Part shown: piece by piece, positions 15,350-24,492 of the stretch
Layout: each line of letters opens with the position of its first letter
How positions within the stretch are numbered: position 1 is the first letter of the stretch
NCBI GenBank assembly: GCA_027487695.1
Contig: JAIYDB010000118.1
Span: 1 to 33,339, forward strand
Source: Cytophagaceae bacterium
GTDB lineage: Bacteria > Bacteroidota > Bacteroidia > Cytophagales > Flexibacteraceae
Direction of reading: 5' to 3'
Length of the DNA stretch: 33,339 nucleotides
Translations under genes and position numbers: made by a program
Notes under the pieces: model-generated
Told to the model about the DNA's origin: nothing
What the model saw: the letters and a program-made list of their open reading frames with translations, nothing else
Database searches by the model: none

Positions 15350-18300
15350 TTGTTTCAAAATCTAAAAAAACCTTCTTGGTGGCTTTTAATCGTATCGGCA
15401 ATAGCCTGGCTATTGGTATGGGCACTTACGCTGCAAATTGAGCTTGAAAAGGCTCCTGCGCATACCGCCATTCAAATGGCTTTGCAGCAACGCGTTTTGA
15501 TAGAATTAGATAATGCGCAATCCGATTTAGAAAGAGCAAAAACCGAACTTCGGAAACAACCTAAACTCAGGTTTACTGCCTTAAACGACTCTAAACAACC
15601 CTTTACCTACGTTTTTGACGATACCACTGCCTTTTATTGGGGCAATAACGCCTTCTTTTTGTCTTGGAAAGAGGCTAGCATTTTACCGCAAACTGCCTAC
15701 TTAGTTAATAACGGCTGGGCTTGTTTGGTGGTATCTGATACTTGCAAGGCTGATCGTATTTATAAGCTTTACAGGATTATACCTTTGCTCAGAAAATACG
15801 GAATTGAAAGCAATAACCTCGCTCCTGAAATTTACTGGCCTGAATTGAATGGATTGGTTTTGAGTGGTCAAAATGCAACTGCCACCACTTACCAAATTTA
15901 TAATACAAAAAATGAACCGCTTTTTAGCATAAACCCAAAAAGCGCTGCAACTGATAAGGAACCTGAACAGCTTTCAATCATCAAAAATGCTCTTGCTGCC
16001 TTGGCATTGGCGTTTACCCTAGCTTGGGGATTGCATTTTATAAGTCAGCAACTCACCAAAAAAGGTAATTATCGAAAGGGTTTCTTGGCAGTGGTTGTGC
16101 TGCTATGTTGCTTTAAATTACTTTTGGTAGCCATTTACTTCCCAAGCAATTTCCTTACCTCGCAGGCATTAAGTAAGCCCTTACAAGCTGTAAAGTTTAT
16201 TGGTCCTACCCTTGGCGATTTATTGATTAATTTGATTTTAGCAAGTTTACTAGCCCTTTACCTATTCCGCTATTTCTTAGGTAGTAAGCTTTACGCTAAG
16301 GCAGTTACCCTTCATCAAAATATAGGCTATTTATTGGCAATATGCTGTATTTTAGCTAATTACTTTTTGCTTTATGGCTTTTACCTTATAGCCAGAGGTT
16401 TACTAGCAGGGGTAGGAAATGAATTAGATATAGCAAGCAGTCTTCAATTTGGAGCTGAAAGAAATCTTGGCTACCTCACTTTACTTATTGCTGCAGTAAT
16501 AACTTATATGTTAAGCCATACCATCATTCGGTTTGCGCTTAACCTGTTGCACCAAAGGGTATTACCTTCAATCTTAGTAGCCTTTATAGCTACAGCCATA
16601 GCATTTGCTATTGCCCAGATTTTTGGTTTACGGTACGTTATTTTACTTCCGTTAAACTTAGGTTTCTGTCTATTTATCTTAGTATTTAGAATACCTAAGC
16701 TTTTGGCCGACCAAAAAGAACCGAGCTACTTATATTACCTTATATACGCCTTTTTGCTTTCTAGCATAGGAACTTATGCCTTAAGAAACCATATCCAACA
16801 CGGATTATGGGAAAACAAACACCGCTTCGTTTCTGAAATTACCGATACTTCTAGCCAAGGACCAGAGAACCTATTTGGCAAATGGTTAAAAGATATCAAG
16901 GATACCACCAAAACCGCTTCCCTGCCTGATTCGCTTGCTACCCTGCCTAATATGGTGCAACAGATAAAGTCCGCCTTGCCTGTAGCCATAGACCGTGACT
17001 TTAATATTGATATTCAGATTACCAATTCAAATGGCAAAAACCTAGATAGCCTATCGCCAACCCTAGATTTTGCCTTTTTAGAAAAGACTTGGTTTAGAAA
17101 TGCCCAACGCCTACGTACCAGCAATATCTACGGAATTACTGAACCCCAAACCGATATCGTTAGTAGCTACGCAAGTCGGTTTATGTTCGATTCTGCCCGA
17201 TTGCCGTTTATCGTTCACATTAAACTGAACCCTAAAATACCTTTTACCGGTAATATGATGCCAGCTTTAATGGCTGCCAAAACCACAGGATTACCTTTCC
17301 TTTCTTCTGCCTTCTCTTATTCGGTTTGGGAAAACAACGAACGTACCTTTAACAGCGGTAACTTTAACTATAACCGTTCCTTTGCGGCTAATTATCTCAA
17401 CAAATCTGAACTCTATAAAAGCGGGCTCACCACCGATGGCTACCACCATTTAGGCATTGTTATTGACAATGAAACCTACGTTGTAAGTAGTGTAAGCTAC
17501 CCTGTAAAATCGCTTTTTGTGAATTTATGCTTTCAGTTTTTGCTGATGAGCGCCCTATCTATTTTGGTGCTATCCATACAAATAGTTTTAAGGCAGCAAT
17601 ACCAAAATCTAACTCTAGGCACAAAAATTCAGCTTTACTTGAATGGTGCCTTTTTCTTGCCGCTTGTGGTGGTATGCGCACTCACATTAAGCGTAATGAG
17701 TAGTACCTATCGTAACGATTTGAATAAGGCTTTCTTAGCAAATGCAGAAAAAATAGCCCAGCAACTGCTCCCTACACTTGAACGGAAAGAAAACCAAAAC
17801 ACGCTCAATACCCAACTTCAGCAAATTGCAAGTATTGCTGCCTTAGATATCAACTTGTACAGCAATCTTGGTAAGCTGAACCAAAGCTCACAAAATACGC
17901 TCTTTGCCAAACAACTGATAAGTCCATACATTTCTCCTGAGGCAATTGCATCCTTGTTTGAAGCAAGGCAAAATGCAATTTTACTTCCCGAACAAATTGG
18001 TGATATCAATTTCAAGGTAGCTTATGTGGCATTACGATCTAAAAATGAAGGACGTTTGCTTGGTTTATTAGCAGTCCCTTTTATTGAAAGTAATGCAGAA
18101 CTAGACCACCAAGTAAGCGATGTGGTGGGTACTATGATTATCCTGTTTACCTGTATTTTAGTATTGTTTATTGGGCTTAGTTATTCAGTATCACGTCAGT
18201 TAGTAGTGCCTTTACGCTTATTAACTCGCCGTTTAAAGCGTACCAACCTAGCGAAATACAGTCCTTTGGAATGGAACAGTACCGATGAAATTGGGCTATT

Positions 18301-19057
18301 GGTAAAGGAATACAACAATATGCTCAAGAAGCTTCAAGTGAGTACTGAAGCTCTTTCTAAAAGTGAAAAAGAAAGTGCTTGGCGTGAAATGGCCAAACAA
18401 GTTGCCCACGAAATCAAAAATCCACTAACTCCAATGAAGCTCACCTTGCAATACCTAGAGCAAGCCCGAGCCCAAAACAACCCTAACCAAGAACGAATTA
18501 CTGAAAAGGCCATCCAAACTCTTTTAGCGCAAATTGAAAACCTAAGCGATATCGCTACCAGTTTTGCCGCCTTTGCTCAAATGCCTTTGCCTAAGCAAGA
18601 GCCTTTTAATCTGGTACTTACAGTAAAAAACACCGTTAATTTATACAGAAGTAACAACGAAATTAATCTTACTACGCATTACGCCTTACCTGAACTTTGG
18701 GTAACTGGCGATGAAAAACTGATTAGTAGAATTATTACCAATCTTATCTTAAACGCTATACAATCGGTTCCGGAAAGTAGGGTTCCTGAAATTACGATTC
18801 AACTGAAATCTGATGCTAAAAACGCCCACTTCGCTATTTCTGATAATGGCTCAGGCATTGAAAGCAGCATTGCAGAAAAAATATTCGTCCCTAATTTCAG
18901 TACCAAAAATGGTGGAACGGGTATTGGCCTAGCTGTAGCCAAGCGGGGTATTGAACAACTTAAAGGCAAAATTTGGTTTGATACCAAAGCTGATATTGGC
19001 ACTACCTTTTACTTTGAACTTCCATTACTAGAGGTAATACCAGAGGTTACTTCTTAA
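15350..19057 (+). CDS. Large multi-TM sensor histidine kinase, NtrY-like, orphan
   Basis: 1235 residues. One TM helix (about 12-30) and an exported region to about 205 are followed by a block of roughly eight TM helices (about 205-475). A second exported region (about 480-720) leads to two further helices (about 725-785), a third exported region (about 790-920), a last TM (926-948) and a HAMP domain to about 994. The kinase core has H-box AWREMAKQVAHEIKNPLTPM with phosphoacceptor H1020, N-box NLILNAIQ (near 1131), DNGSG (near 1165) and GGTGIGLAVAKRG (near 1188). The H-box is the NtrY type. No response regulator is next to it. The start is TTG: the next in-frame ATG (codon 43) would remove the first helix. 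An SRPBCC gene follows after 30 bases. Confidence 0.85.
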   Translation: MFQNLKKPSWWLLIVSAIAWLLVWALTLQIELEKAPAHTAIQMALQQRVLIELDNAQSDLERAKTELRKQPKLRFTALNDSKQPFTYVFDDTTAFYWGNNAFFLSWKEASILPQTAYLVNNGWACLVVSDTCKADRIYKLYRIIPLLRKYGIESNNLAPEIYWPELNGLVLSGQNATATTYQIYNTKNEPLFSINPKSAATDKEPEQLSIIKNALAALALAFTLAWGLHFISQQLTKKGNYRKGFLAVVVLLCCFKLLLVAIYFPSNFLTSQALSKPLQAVKFIGPTLGDLLINLILASLLALYLFRYFLGSKLYAKAVTLHQNIGYLLAICCILANYFLLYGFYLIARGLLAGVGNELDIASSLQFGAERNLGYLTLLIAAVITYMLSHTIIRFALNLLHQRVLPSILVAFIATAIAFAIAQIFGLRYVILLPLNLGFCLFILVFRIPKLLADQKEPSYLYYLIYAFLLSSIGTYALRNHIQHGLWENKHRFVSEITDTSSQGPENLFGKWLKDIKDTTKTASLPDSLATLPNMVQQIKSALPVAIDRDFNIDIQITNSNGKNLDSLSPTLDFAFLEKTWFRNAQRLRTSNIYGITEPQTDIVSSYASRFMFDSARLPFIVHIKLNPKIPFTGNMMPALMAAKTTGLPFLSSAFSYSVWENNERTFNSGNFNYNRSFAANYLNKSELYKSGLTTDGYHHLGIVIDNETYVVSSVSYPVKSLFVNLCFQFLLMSALSILVLSIQIVLRQQYQNLTLGTKIQLYLNGAFFLPLVVVCALTLSVMSSTYRNDLNKAFLANAEKIAQQLLPTLERKENQNTLNTQLQQIASIAALDINLYSNLGKLNQSSQNTLFAKQLISPYISPEAIASLFEARQNAILLPEQIGDINFKVAYVALRSKNEGRLLGLLAVPFIESNAELDHQVSDVVGTMIILFTCILVLFIGLSYSVSRQLVVPLRLLTRRLKRTNLAKYSPLEWNSTDEIGLLVKEYNNMLKKLQVSTEALSKSEKESAWREMAKQVAHEIKNPLTPMKLTLQYLEQARAQNNPNQERITEKAIQTLLAQIENLSDIATSFAAFAQMPLPKQEPFNLVLTVKNTVNLYRSNNEINLTTHYALPELWVTGDEKLISRIITNLILNAIQSVPESRVPEITIQLKSDAKNAHFAISDNGSGIESSIAEKIFVPNFSTKNGGTGIGLAVAKRGIEQLKGKIWFDTKADIGTTFYFELPLLEVIPEVTS

Positions 19058-19087
19058 ACTAATGAGACGGTTATCGGTTCCTTAGGT

Positions 19088-19531
19088 ATGCACTTACTTA
19101 TTACAATACCAGTTGCCGCCAACCTACAAACTGTTAAAGCTGGTTTTACAGAAAGTCTGTTCAAGGCATTAGCACCTCCCTTTCCTAAGGTTGATTTGGT
19201 GCATTTTGGTGGTTCCAAAGCAGGCGATAAAGTGCATGTTCGTCTGCATTTTCCATTTTTACCTGCCCAAAATTGGATAAGTGATATTACAGAAGATGCT
19301 GAAACTGAAAACCAATGGTACTTTATAGACCGTGGTGTTGAACTACCTTTTTTCCTTGGCTTTTGGGAACATAAACATATAGTAACCCAACATACTTCAC
19401 ACACTACTATTACTGAAGATATAACCTTTAAAGGACCTTGGTGGCTTCCTGATTTTCTGCTTTATCCAACCTTGTATCTGCAGTTTAGCGCACGCAAAAA
19501 AGTCTATCAGCGGCTATTCGGAAAAGCTTAG
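19088..19531 (+). CDS. SRPBCC (START-like) family protein
   Basis: 147 residues, cytoplasmic. The pattern starts with a beta-strand (HLLITIPVAA), two short helices (VKAGFTESLFKALAPPFP), then antiparallel strands including VHVRLHFPF, NQWYFIDRGVELPFFLGFWEHKHIV and ITEDITFKGPWWLP, and a long C-terminal helix (LYPTLYLQFSARKKVYQRLFG). This is the helix-grip layout of SRPBCC ligand-binding proteins; the DITFKGPWW-type segment followed by an R-K-rich helix is common in such stand-alone proteins. The ligand is unknown. It follows the kinase by 30 bases, so co-transcription is likely. Its TAG interlocks by four bases with the stop of the convergent DivIC-like gene. A 116-codon frame on the opposite strand is a shadow. 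Confidence 0.7.
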   Translation: MHLLITIPVAANLQTVKAGFTESLFKALAPPFPKVDLVHFGGSKAGDKVHVRLHFPFLPAQNWISDITEDAETENQWYFIDRGVELPFFLGFWEHKHIVTQHTSHTTITEDITFKGPWWLPDFLLYPTLYLQFSARKKVYQRLFGKA

Positions 19532-19881
19532 TCTTTGTACTGCTCTTCTTCTATTAAGTAAATATCTTCACTAGGCTTTTTCATCAAATACTTTTCACGA
19601 GCGTATTTCTCTAGTAAATATTTATTGCCTAAAAGTTCTGCCTTGTTCTGTTTTACTTCTTCAATCTTTTGAAGGTAATATTCCTTTTGGCGTTCTGCAT
19701 CATGCACTTTGCCCGCAGTTTTGGCAAGCGTAATTAAATCATTACCATCAAAAAAGAGCAACCACATAAATAGCAATACACTGCTACTCACGTAAAAATT
19801 CCGCAGAATTTTAGGTATCCGAATTTGTTTGATTACATCTAACACAACCCAAATATACAGGCTTATAGGCAAAGGCCACAA
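19528..19881 (-). CDS. Septum formation initiator family protein (DivIC/FtsB-like)
   Basis: 117 residues. One TM helix (about 32-45, SSVLLFMWLLFFDGND) is followed by a coiled coil of about 45 residues rich in K, E and Q (AERQKEYYLQKIEEVKQNKAELL) and a YAREKYLMKKPSEDIYLIE tail, which matches the conserved C-terminus of DivIC/FtsB. In the divisome these bitopic proteins bind FtsL/FtsQ through the periplasmic coiled coil. The FFDGNDL phrase just after the helix is typical for Bacteroidota members. The ATG at 19881 gives a longer cytoplasmic part than usual; an in-frame GTG at 19845 is an alternative. Divergent from the DPP III gene. Confidence 0.85.
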   Translation of the reverse strand: MWPLPISLYIWVVLDVIKQIRIPKILRNFYVSSSVLLFMWLLFFDGNDLITLAKTAGKVHDAERQKEYYLQKIEEVKQNKAELLGNKYLLEKYAREKYLMKKPSEDIYLIEEEQYKD

Positions 19882-19977
19882 TAGTATTATCTGTCTTTTG
19901 ATTTTACTCTTTTTTCACTTCAAAACAATTAACTAACTTACCACTCAAACTAAGTGGTTTTATACACCATCTATAAA

Positions 19978-22032
19978 ATGAAGAAACTGATACTTACGCT
20001 TTTAACTGCTTCCATATTAGTTGGGGCAGCGCAAGCACAAACCGCAGGCAATAAACCCGCCACCGAAAAACAAGAAAACTTTGAACACTTGGCCGATAGG
20101 TTTGCTGACCTTCAAGTGCTCAGATATAAAATAGATGGCTTTGAAACGCTAAACCCAAAGCAAAAGGAACTTTGCTATTACCTATATCAGGCTGCATTAA
20201 GTGGCAGAGATATGATTTGGGACCAGAACTACAAACACAATTTACGTGTTCGTAAAACTTTGGAAGCTATCATTTCAAGCTACAAAGGCGATAAAAAGTC
20301 CGATCAATACCAGCTTTTCCTTACCTATGCTAAGCGTGTTTTCTTTAGCAACGGTATTCACCACCATTACAGCTCAAAGAAAATTATCCCTAACTTCAAT
20401 GAGCAATTCTTAAGCACGCTTATTTATGGCTCCAATGCTAAATTATTGCCTTTGCAACCAGGCGAAAATGTAAAAGACTTTGTTGGCTTTATTACTCCAG
20501 TCATCTGCGATCCGAATAAAGATGCCAAGAAAATAAACCTAGCAGCTAATGAAGATTTACTTCAAACTTCGGCAATGAACTTCTATGAAGGACTTTCGCA
20601 AGCCGAGGTTGAAGCATACTACGAAAAGAAAATTGACAAGAAAGACCCTACCCCAATTTCATACGGCCTTAATAGCAAGCTAGTTAAGGAAAATGGCGAA
20701 ATAAAGGAGAAGGTTTGGAAAGTGGGAGGTATGTACAATAACTCCATTGTTAAAATAGTATCGTGGTTAGAGAAGGCAGTAACCGTAGCTGAAAACGAGA
20801 ACCAGAAAGATGCCCTTAAGAAACTCATTACTTTTTATAAAACTGGCAGTCTGAAAGATTTTGACACCTACAACATCGCTTGGGTAAAAGATATTGATAG
20901 TCGCGTAGATGTAGTTAATGGCTTTATTGAAGTATATGGCGACCCTCTTGGTTATCGTGCTTCATATGAAAGCGTAGTTTCTATTAAAGATATGGAAGCT
21001 AGTCAGCGTATTGAAGCGATAGGCAATGAAGCCCAATATTTTGAAGATAACTCACCTATTTTACCTGAACACAAGAAAAAGGAAGTTACAGGCATAAGTG
21101 CCAAGGTAATTACTGCAGTTGTAGAAGCCGGCGATGCAGCGCCAAGCACTCCAATTGGTATTAACTTACCAAATGCTAACTGGATCAGAAAAAATCATGG
21201 TTCTAAATCTGTTCAATTAAGTAATATCGTATCGGCTTATGATGCTGTTGGTGGTAGTAGTTTGACCAAAGAATTCTGCTTTACAGATGACGAAATACAA
21301 AGAGCCTATTTACATAGCAGCTTAGCAGGAAAACTACATACCGATATGCACGAGGTAATAGGACACGCTAGTGGTCAAATTTTACCAGGTGTAGGAACTC
21401 CAAAAGAAACGCTTAAGAATTATGCAAGTGCTTTAGAAGAAGCCCGTGCCGATTTAGTAGCTCTCTATTACATGATGGACCCTAAACTCTTGGAAATTGG
21501 TGTAATGCCAGATTTAGAGGTTGGCATGGCAGAATACGATGCCTATATTAGAAATGGTATGCTTGTTCAACTAAGTCGTTTAGAATTAGGCGAACAACTT
21601 GAAGAAGCACACATGCGTAACCGTGCCATGATTGCACGTTGGGCATTTGAGCGCAGTAAAGGTCAGGCAATTGTTAGAGAAACAAAATACGGAAAAACTT
21701 ATTTCCATATAACTGACTACAAACTACTTAGAGAAATTTTCGGCGAACTATTACGCGAAGTACAACGTGTGATTAGCACTGGCGATTACAAAGCTGGCCA
21801 GATGCTTATTGAGGAATATGGCGTAAAAGTTGATCTTGAATTACACAAAGAGGTGATTCAACGTTACCGTCAGTTTAACTTAGCACCATACAAAGGTTTT
21901 ATACAACCAAAATTGATACCTGTGCTTAAAAACAACAAATTAGTAGATGTACAGGTTACCTACCCTAGCGATTTCCTAGAGCAAATGCTTGAATACGGAA
22001 AAGATTATGGTTATTTACCTAATTACAACTAA
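19978..22032 (+). CDS. Dipeptidyl peptidase III (peptidase family M49), exported
   Basis: 684 residues from the ATG at 19978; the frame extends eight codons further, but this start gives a clean signal peptide (KKLILTLLTASILVGAAQAQ), so the enzyme is likely periplasmic. Family M49 releases dipeptides from the N-terminus of short peptides using one zinc ion. The HExxxH zinc motif is HEVIGH (H458, E459, H463), followed by ASGQ, and the second motif is EEARAD starting at E487, where E488 should be the third zinc ligand by comparison with human DPP III. The length suits bacterial members such as the one from Bacteroides. It stands alone, with a strong terminator 30 bases downstream and the DivIC-like gene divergent upstream. 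Confidence 0.9.
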   Translation: MKKLILTLLTASILVGAAQAQTAGNKPATEKQENFEHLADRFADLQVLRYKIDGFETLNPKQKELCYYLYQAALSGRDMIWDQNYKHNLRVRKTLEAIISSYKGDKKSDQYQLFLTYAKRVFFSNGIHHHYSSKKIIPNFNEQFLSTLIYGSNAKLLPLQPGENVKDFVGFITPVICDPNKDAKKINLAANEDLLQTSAMNFYEGLSQAEVEAYYEKKIDKKDPTPISYGLNSKLVKENGEIKEKVWKVGGMYNNSIVKIVSWLEKAVTVAENENQKDALKKLITFYKTGSLKDFDTYNIAWVKDIDSRVDVVNGFIEVYGDPLGYRASYESVVSIKDMEASQRIEAIGNEAQYFEDNSPILPEHKKKEVTGISAKVITAVVEAGDAAPSTPIGINLPNANWIRKNHGSKSVQLSNIVSAYDAVGGSSLTKEFCFTDDEIQRAYLHSSLAGKLHTDMHEVIGHASGQILPGVGTPKETLKNYASALEEARADLVALYYMMDPKLLEIGVMPDLEVGMAEYDAYIRNGMLVQLSRLELGEQLEEAHMRNRAMIARWAFERSKGQAIVRETKYGKTYFHITDYKLLREIFGELLREVQRVISTGDYKAGQMLIEEYGVKVDLELHKEVIQRYRQFNLAPYKGFIQPKLIPVLKNNKLVDVQVTYPSDFLEQMLEYGKDYGYLPNYN

Positions 22033-22061
22033 ATCGTAATAGGTGATTTTAGAATCATTTC

Positions 22062-22090
22062 AAGGGAGGGAGACCTCCCTTTTATTTTTT
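22062..22090 (+). terminator. Rho-independent terminator after the DPP III gene
   Basis: An 8-bp stem AAGGGAGG/CCTCCCTT closed by a GAGA (GNRA-type) tetraloop, followed by TTATTTTTT. Confidence 0.85.
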
Positions 22091-22126
22091 TCAATAAAAA
22101 CTTCATTTTTTTACAAAGGCTTAACC

Positions 22127-22134
22127 TAACTTTG
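22127..22134 (+). promoter_or_regulatory. -7 box TAACTTTG for ppa
   Basis: A perfect TAnnTTTG match 60 bases before the ppa ATG. A T-rich stretch ending at 22112, with no exact TTTG, occupies the -33 region. Confidence 0.55.
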
Positions 22135-22194
22135 CAAAAGATTAAGGATTTTTGCACTGCGTTTAGGTAAGAACAAACCCCAAACAAATTATAT

Positions 22195-22752
22195 ATGAGT
22201 TTTAATGCTTGGCACCACGTTTCGCACGGCGAAAAAGCACCTCTGGAAGTAAATAGCATCATTGAAATACCAAAAGGCTCAAGAGCTAAGTATGAGCTAG
22301 ATAAAGATACTGGTCTGCTAAAATTAGACCGTGTATTGTACAGTGCAATGTACTACCCAGCTAACTACGGCTTTATCCCTCGCACCTATTGCGACGATAA
22401 TGACCCTCTAGATATCTTAGTGCTTTCTCAAATTAACTTTGAACCGCTTTGCCTTGTAGAAGCCAAGCCTATTGGGGTAATGCGCATGCTAGATAATGGC
22501 GAAGCTGATGATAAAATCATTGCCGTTGCATCGTACGATGTATCGGTAAGCCATATCAACGATATTACTGAACTACCAAGGCACTTCATCACTGAAATGC
22601 AAAACTTCTTTGAAGACTACAAGAAGCTAGAAAAGAAGAAAACGGTAGTTGTAGAAGAATTCCAAAATGTAGATGTAGCTCGCAAAATTATTGAGCAAGC
22701 CTTCTTAGATTACGAAGCCAAATACGGTCACTTAGCCAATGCTGCTTACTAA
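22195..22752 (+). CDS. ppa: Inorganic pyrophosphatase, family I
   Basis: 185 residues, soluble. It hydrolyses pyrophosphate to phosphate with Mg2+, pulling biosynthetic reactions forward. The metal-binding aspartates are all present: DDNDPLD (D68, D70, D73) and DNGEADDK (D100, D105), corresponding to D65, D67, D70, D97 and D102 of the E. coli enzyme. The N-terminal [18 protein letters not shown] and [12 protein letters not shown] blocks are the family signatures. The gene is a single unit: its own -7 box upstream, a terminator of the previous gene before that, and a hairpin after the stop. Confidence 0.95.
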   Translation: MSFNAWHHVSHGEKAPLEVNSIIEIPKGSRAKYELDKDTGLLKLDRVLYSAMYYPANYGFIPRTYCDDNDPLDILVLSQINFEPLCLVEAKPIGVMRMLDNGEADDKIIAVASYDVSVSHINDITELPRHFITEMQNFFEDYKKLEKKKTVVVEEFQNVDVARKIIEQAFLDYEAKYGHLANAAY

Positions 22753-22788
22753 TAGATAGCCATTACTAAAACCTAAACCATAAAAAGC

Positions 22789-22826
22789 GGGGATAATGCA
22801 AATTGCGTTATCCCTGTTTTCCTTTT
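22789..22826 (+). terminator. Terminator after ppa, between convergent genes
   Basis: GGGATAAtGCA pairs with the complementary TTGCgTTATCCC arm (stem about 22790-22814), followed by TGTTTTCCTTTTT. The TraB/GumN gene ends at 22838 from the other side. Confidence 0.7.
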
Positions 22827-22837
22827 TAGGCACCCCT

Positions 22838-23704
22838 TTATTGCAAGGCAATAGGCGTAACCGTATATCCTTTAGCCTTTAACAATTCCAGAACCCCATT
22901 TTTACCAGGCAAGTGACCTGCGCCTACTGCAAAGAATACTGAATTAGCCTTCATGATTGCTGGCATTTCTTTTGCCCAGTTCTTGTTTCTGGCATCTATT
23001 AATTCTGCTTGGTTAAGCATTTCAGATGATTCTGATTCTGACATTAACTTATAAAGTAAATCCAGATTTCCAGCCACGTAAGCATCCATCATTTTTTTAA
23101 GTTCAGCCTTACCTTTATTCCAATCCTTTACCGTTTCCACTAAAATTTTGGCCTGCGTTTTAATTGGGGCACTCATTAGTAGTTCCATTTGATAGGCTAT
23201 GGTTTCCAAACCTTTATTGTTTTTCTTAGGGAAGTTTTTAATCAAGGTTTCATCAACAGAAGAAAAGGGAGAACAAGGAGCCATTTTTTGAAGACCAATG
23301 GTAGCAATGGCATTTGGCTTTAAAGCCTTTAACTGATCAATAGGCATACCTAAAGTATCGTTTAAAAATGCCCCTACTTTTTTGTACTCATCGGCCGAAA
23401 GTAATTTATCTAAGCTACTATCTTGTGCCGCCATCATAAACTTCATAGCCGCCATAGCCTCTGTTTGCATGGTAGCAATTTCAACTTCAGTATAAATTAC
23501 ATCTGAACCAACTATTGCCTTTTTTACCGGATCAGGCAGTTTATAAGTTTCAGTACAAACCATGTGTAGGGTACCAAATACATAACTTGGCTTGGTTAGC
23601 CCATTGCCTGTTATTTTAAACAAGAGCGTTTTCTGAGCTAATGCCCCTGTTAAACTTGAAAGCAATAGTGCAAATACACCAATTGCACGGAATAGATTTT
23701 TCAT
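22838..23704 (-). CDS. TraB/GumN family protein (putative metalloprotease)
   Basis: 288 residues with a signal peptide (about 1-23, ending ALAQ), so periplasmic. The two halves of the TraB/GumN/Tiki signature are seen: SYVFGTLHMVC near the N-terminus (GTLH 44-47) with YTEVEI some 25 residues later, and FFAVGAGHLPGKNGVLELLKAKGY near the C-terminus (GxxH). Tiki, the animal member, is a metal-dependent protease; bacterial GumN-type proteins are thought to be related proteases, but substrates are unknown. It starts 45 bases after the end of rdgB and may share its transcript. Confidence 0.85.
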   Translation of the reverse strand: MKNLFRAIGVFALLLSSLTGALAQKTLLFKITGNGLTKPSYVFGTLHMVCTETYKLPDPVKKAIVGSDVIYTEVEIATMQTEAMAAMKFMMAAQDSSLDKLLSADEYKKVGAFLNDTLGMPIDQLKALKPNAIATIGLQKMAPCSPFSSVDETLIKNFPKKNNKGLETIAYQMELLMSAPIKTQAKILVETVKDWNKGKAELKKMMDAYVAGNLDLLYKLMSESESSEMLNQAELIDARNKNWAKEMPAIMKANSVFFAVGAGHLPGKNGVLELLKAKGYTVTPIALQ

Positions 23705-23749
23705 TTATGTGTTGTTGGAGCAATAAACCTACCTAATTATCTTAAATAA

Positions 23750-24334
23750 CTAGTCATTTATTGTATTAATAAACGCTACCACCTTTTCAATGGCTTTACT
23801 TCTATGGCTATGGGCAAGCTTTACTTCCTCGGATAACTGCGCAAAGGTTTGGTCATAGCCTTCCGGGATAAAAATAGGGTCGTACCCAAAACCGTTAGTA
23901 CCTGCCTTTTCTATAGCAATAATTCCTTTAACTATACCTTCAAAACTAAATGTACTGCCATCAATAATTAAGGTAGCCACAGTTCTGAATTGGGCATTCC
24001 TATTTGTCTTGCCTTCTAAGGCTTTTAAAAGCGCATCCATATTGGCGTTGGCATCTCGGCTGCCGCTAAAATGGGCGGTATGTACGCCTGGTTTGCCATC
24101 TAGTGCCTCAACTTCCAAACCGGTATCGTCTGAAAAACAGCTCAATCCGTAATGATGCCATATATGAAAAGCCTTACTAAAGCTATTCTCTTCTAAGGTT
24201 TCAAAAGGCTCTGGTAAATCTTCTGAAATACCCGCTTGTAAAAGGCTTTGCCATTGAAAACCAGCTGGCATTACTGCCGCTATTTCTGAAATTTTATGAG
24301 CGTTATTGCTGGCAATGGTAATGAGTTGCGACAT
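23750..24334 (-). CDS. rdgB: Non-canonical purine NTP pyrophosphatase (RdgB/HAM1)
   Basis: 194 residues, normal length. It removes dITP, ITP and XTP from the nucleotide pool, releasing pyrophosphate. Seen: ITIASNNAHKISEI (phosphate-binding entry, family form T-x-N-x-x-K), ETLEENSFSKA, the catalytic CFSDDTGLEV with tandem aspartates, GKPGVHTAHFSG, GFGYDPIF and the base-recognition tail AHSHRSKA. Cytoplasmic. It precedes the TraB/GumN gene on the same strand and is divergent from the TonB receptor gene. Confidence 0.92.
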   Translation of the reverse strand: MSQLITIASNNAHKISEIAAVMPAGFQWQSLLQAGISEDLPEPFETLEENSFSKAFHIWHHYGLSCFSDDTGLEVEALDGKPGVHTAHFSGSRDANANMDALLKALEGKTNRNAQFRTVATLIIDGSTFSFEGIVKGIIAIEKAGTNGFGYDPIFIPEGYDQTFAQLSEEVKLAHSHRSKAIEKVVAFINTIND

Positions 24335-24462
24335 TCTAAATTATGGTTTGTTAAGTAAGTGTTACCTTATTAATATCAAATTGTAATGAATTTTAGTAAT
24401 TCGGTATATAAATAGTAAAGAACTATTAACGTCAATTTCAGCTACATGCAGCCTGAAAATCC

Positions 24463-24470
24463 GAATTTTG
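24463..24470 (+). promoter_or_regulatory. Possible -7 box GAATTTTG for the TonB receptor gene
   Basis: Seven of eight informative spacing/base positions agree with TAnnTTTG (first base G instead of T), 22 bases before the ATG; TTTCA at 24436-24440 could serve as -33. Weak evidence. Confidence 0.3.
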
Positions 24471-24492
24471 TAGCTTCAAATATCTTATTAAA

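Noticed and set aside
19054-19404. 116-codon open frame on the minus strand opposite the SRPBCC gene
   Set aside because: Its product is rich in Cys, Arg, Pro and Ser without any recognisable pattern, while the plus-strand frame shows an SRPBCC layout and follows the kinase closely.
19940-19958. ACCACT/AGTGGT inverted repeat between the DivIC-like and DPP III genes
   Set aside because: Arms of only six bases with a seven-base loop and no T-run; not convincing as a terminator and without a second copy to support an operator.
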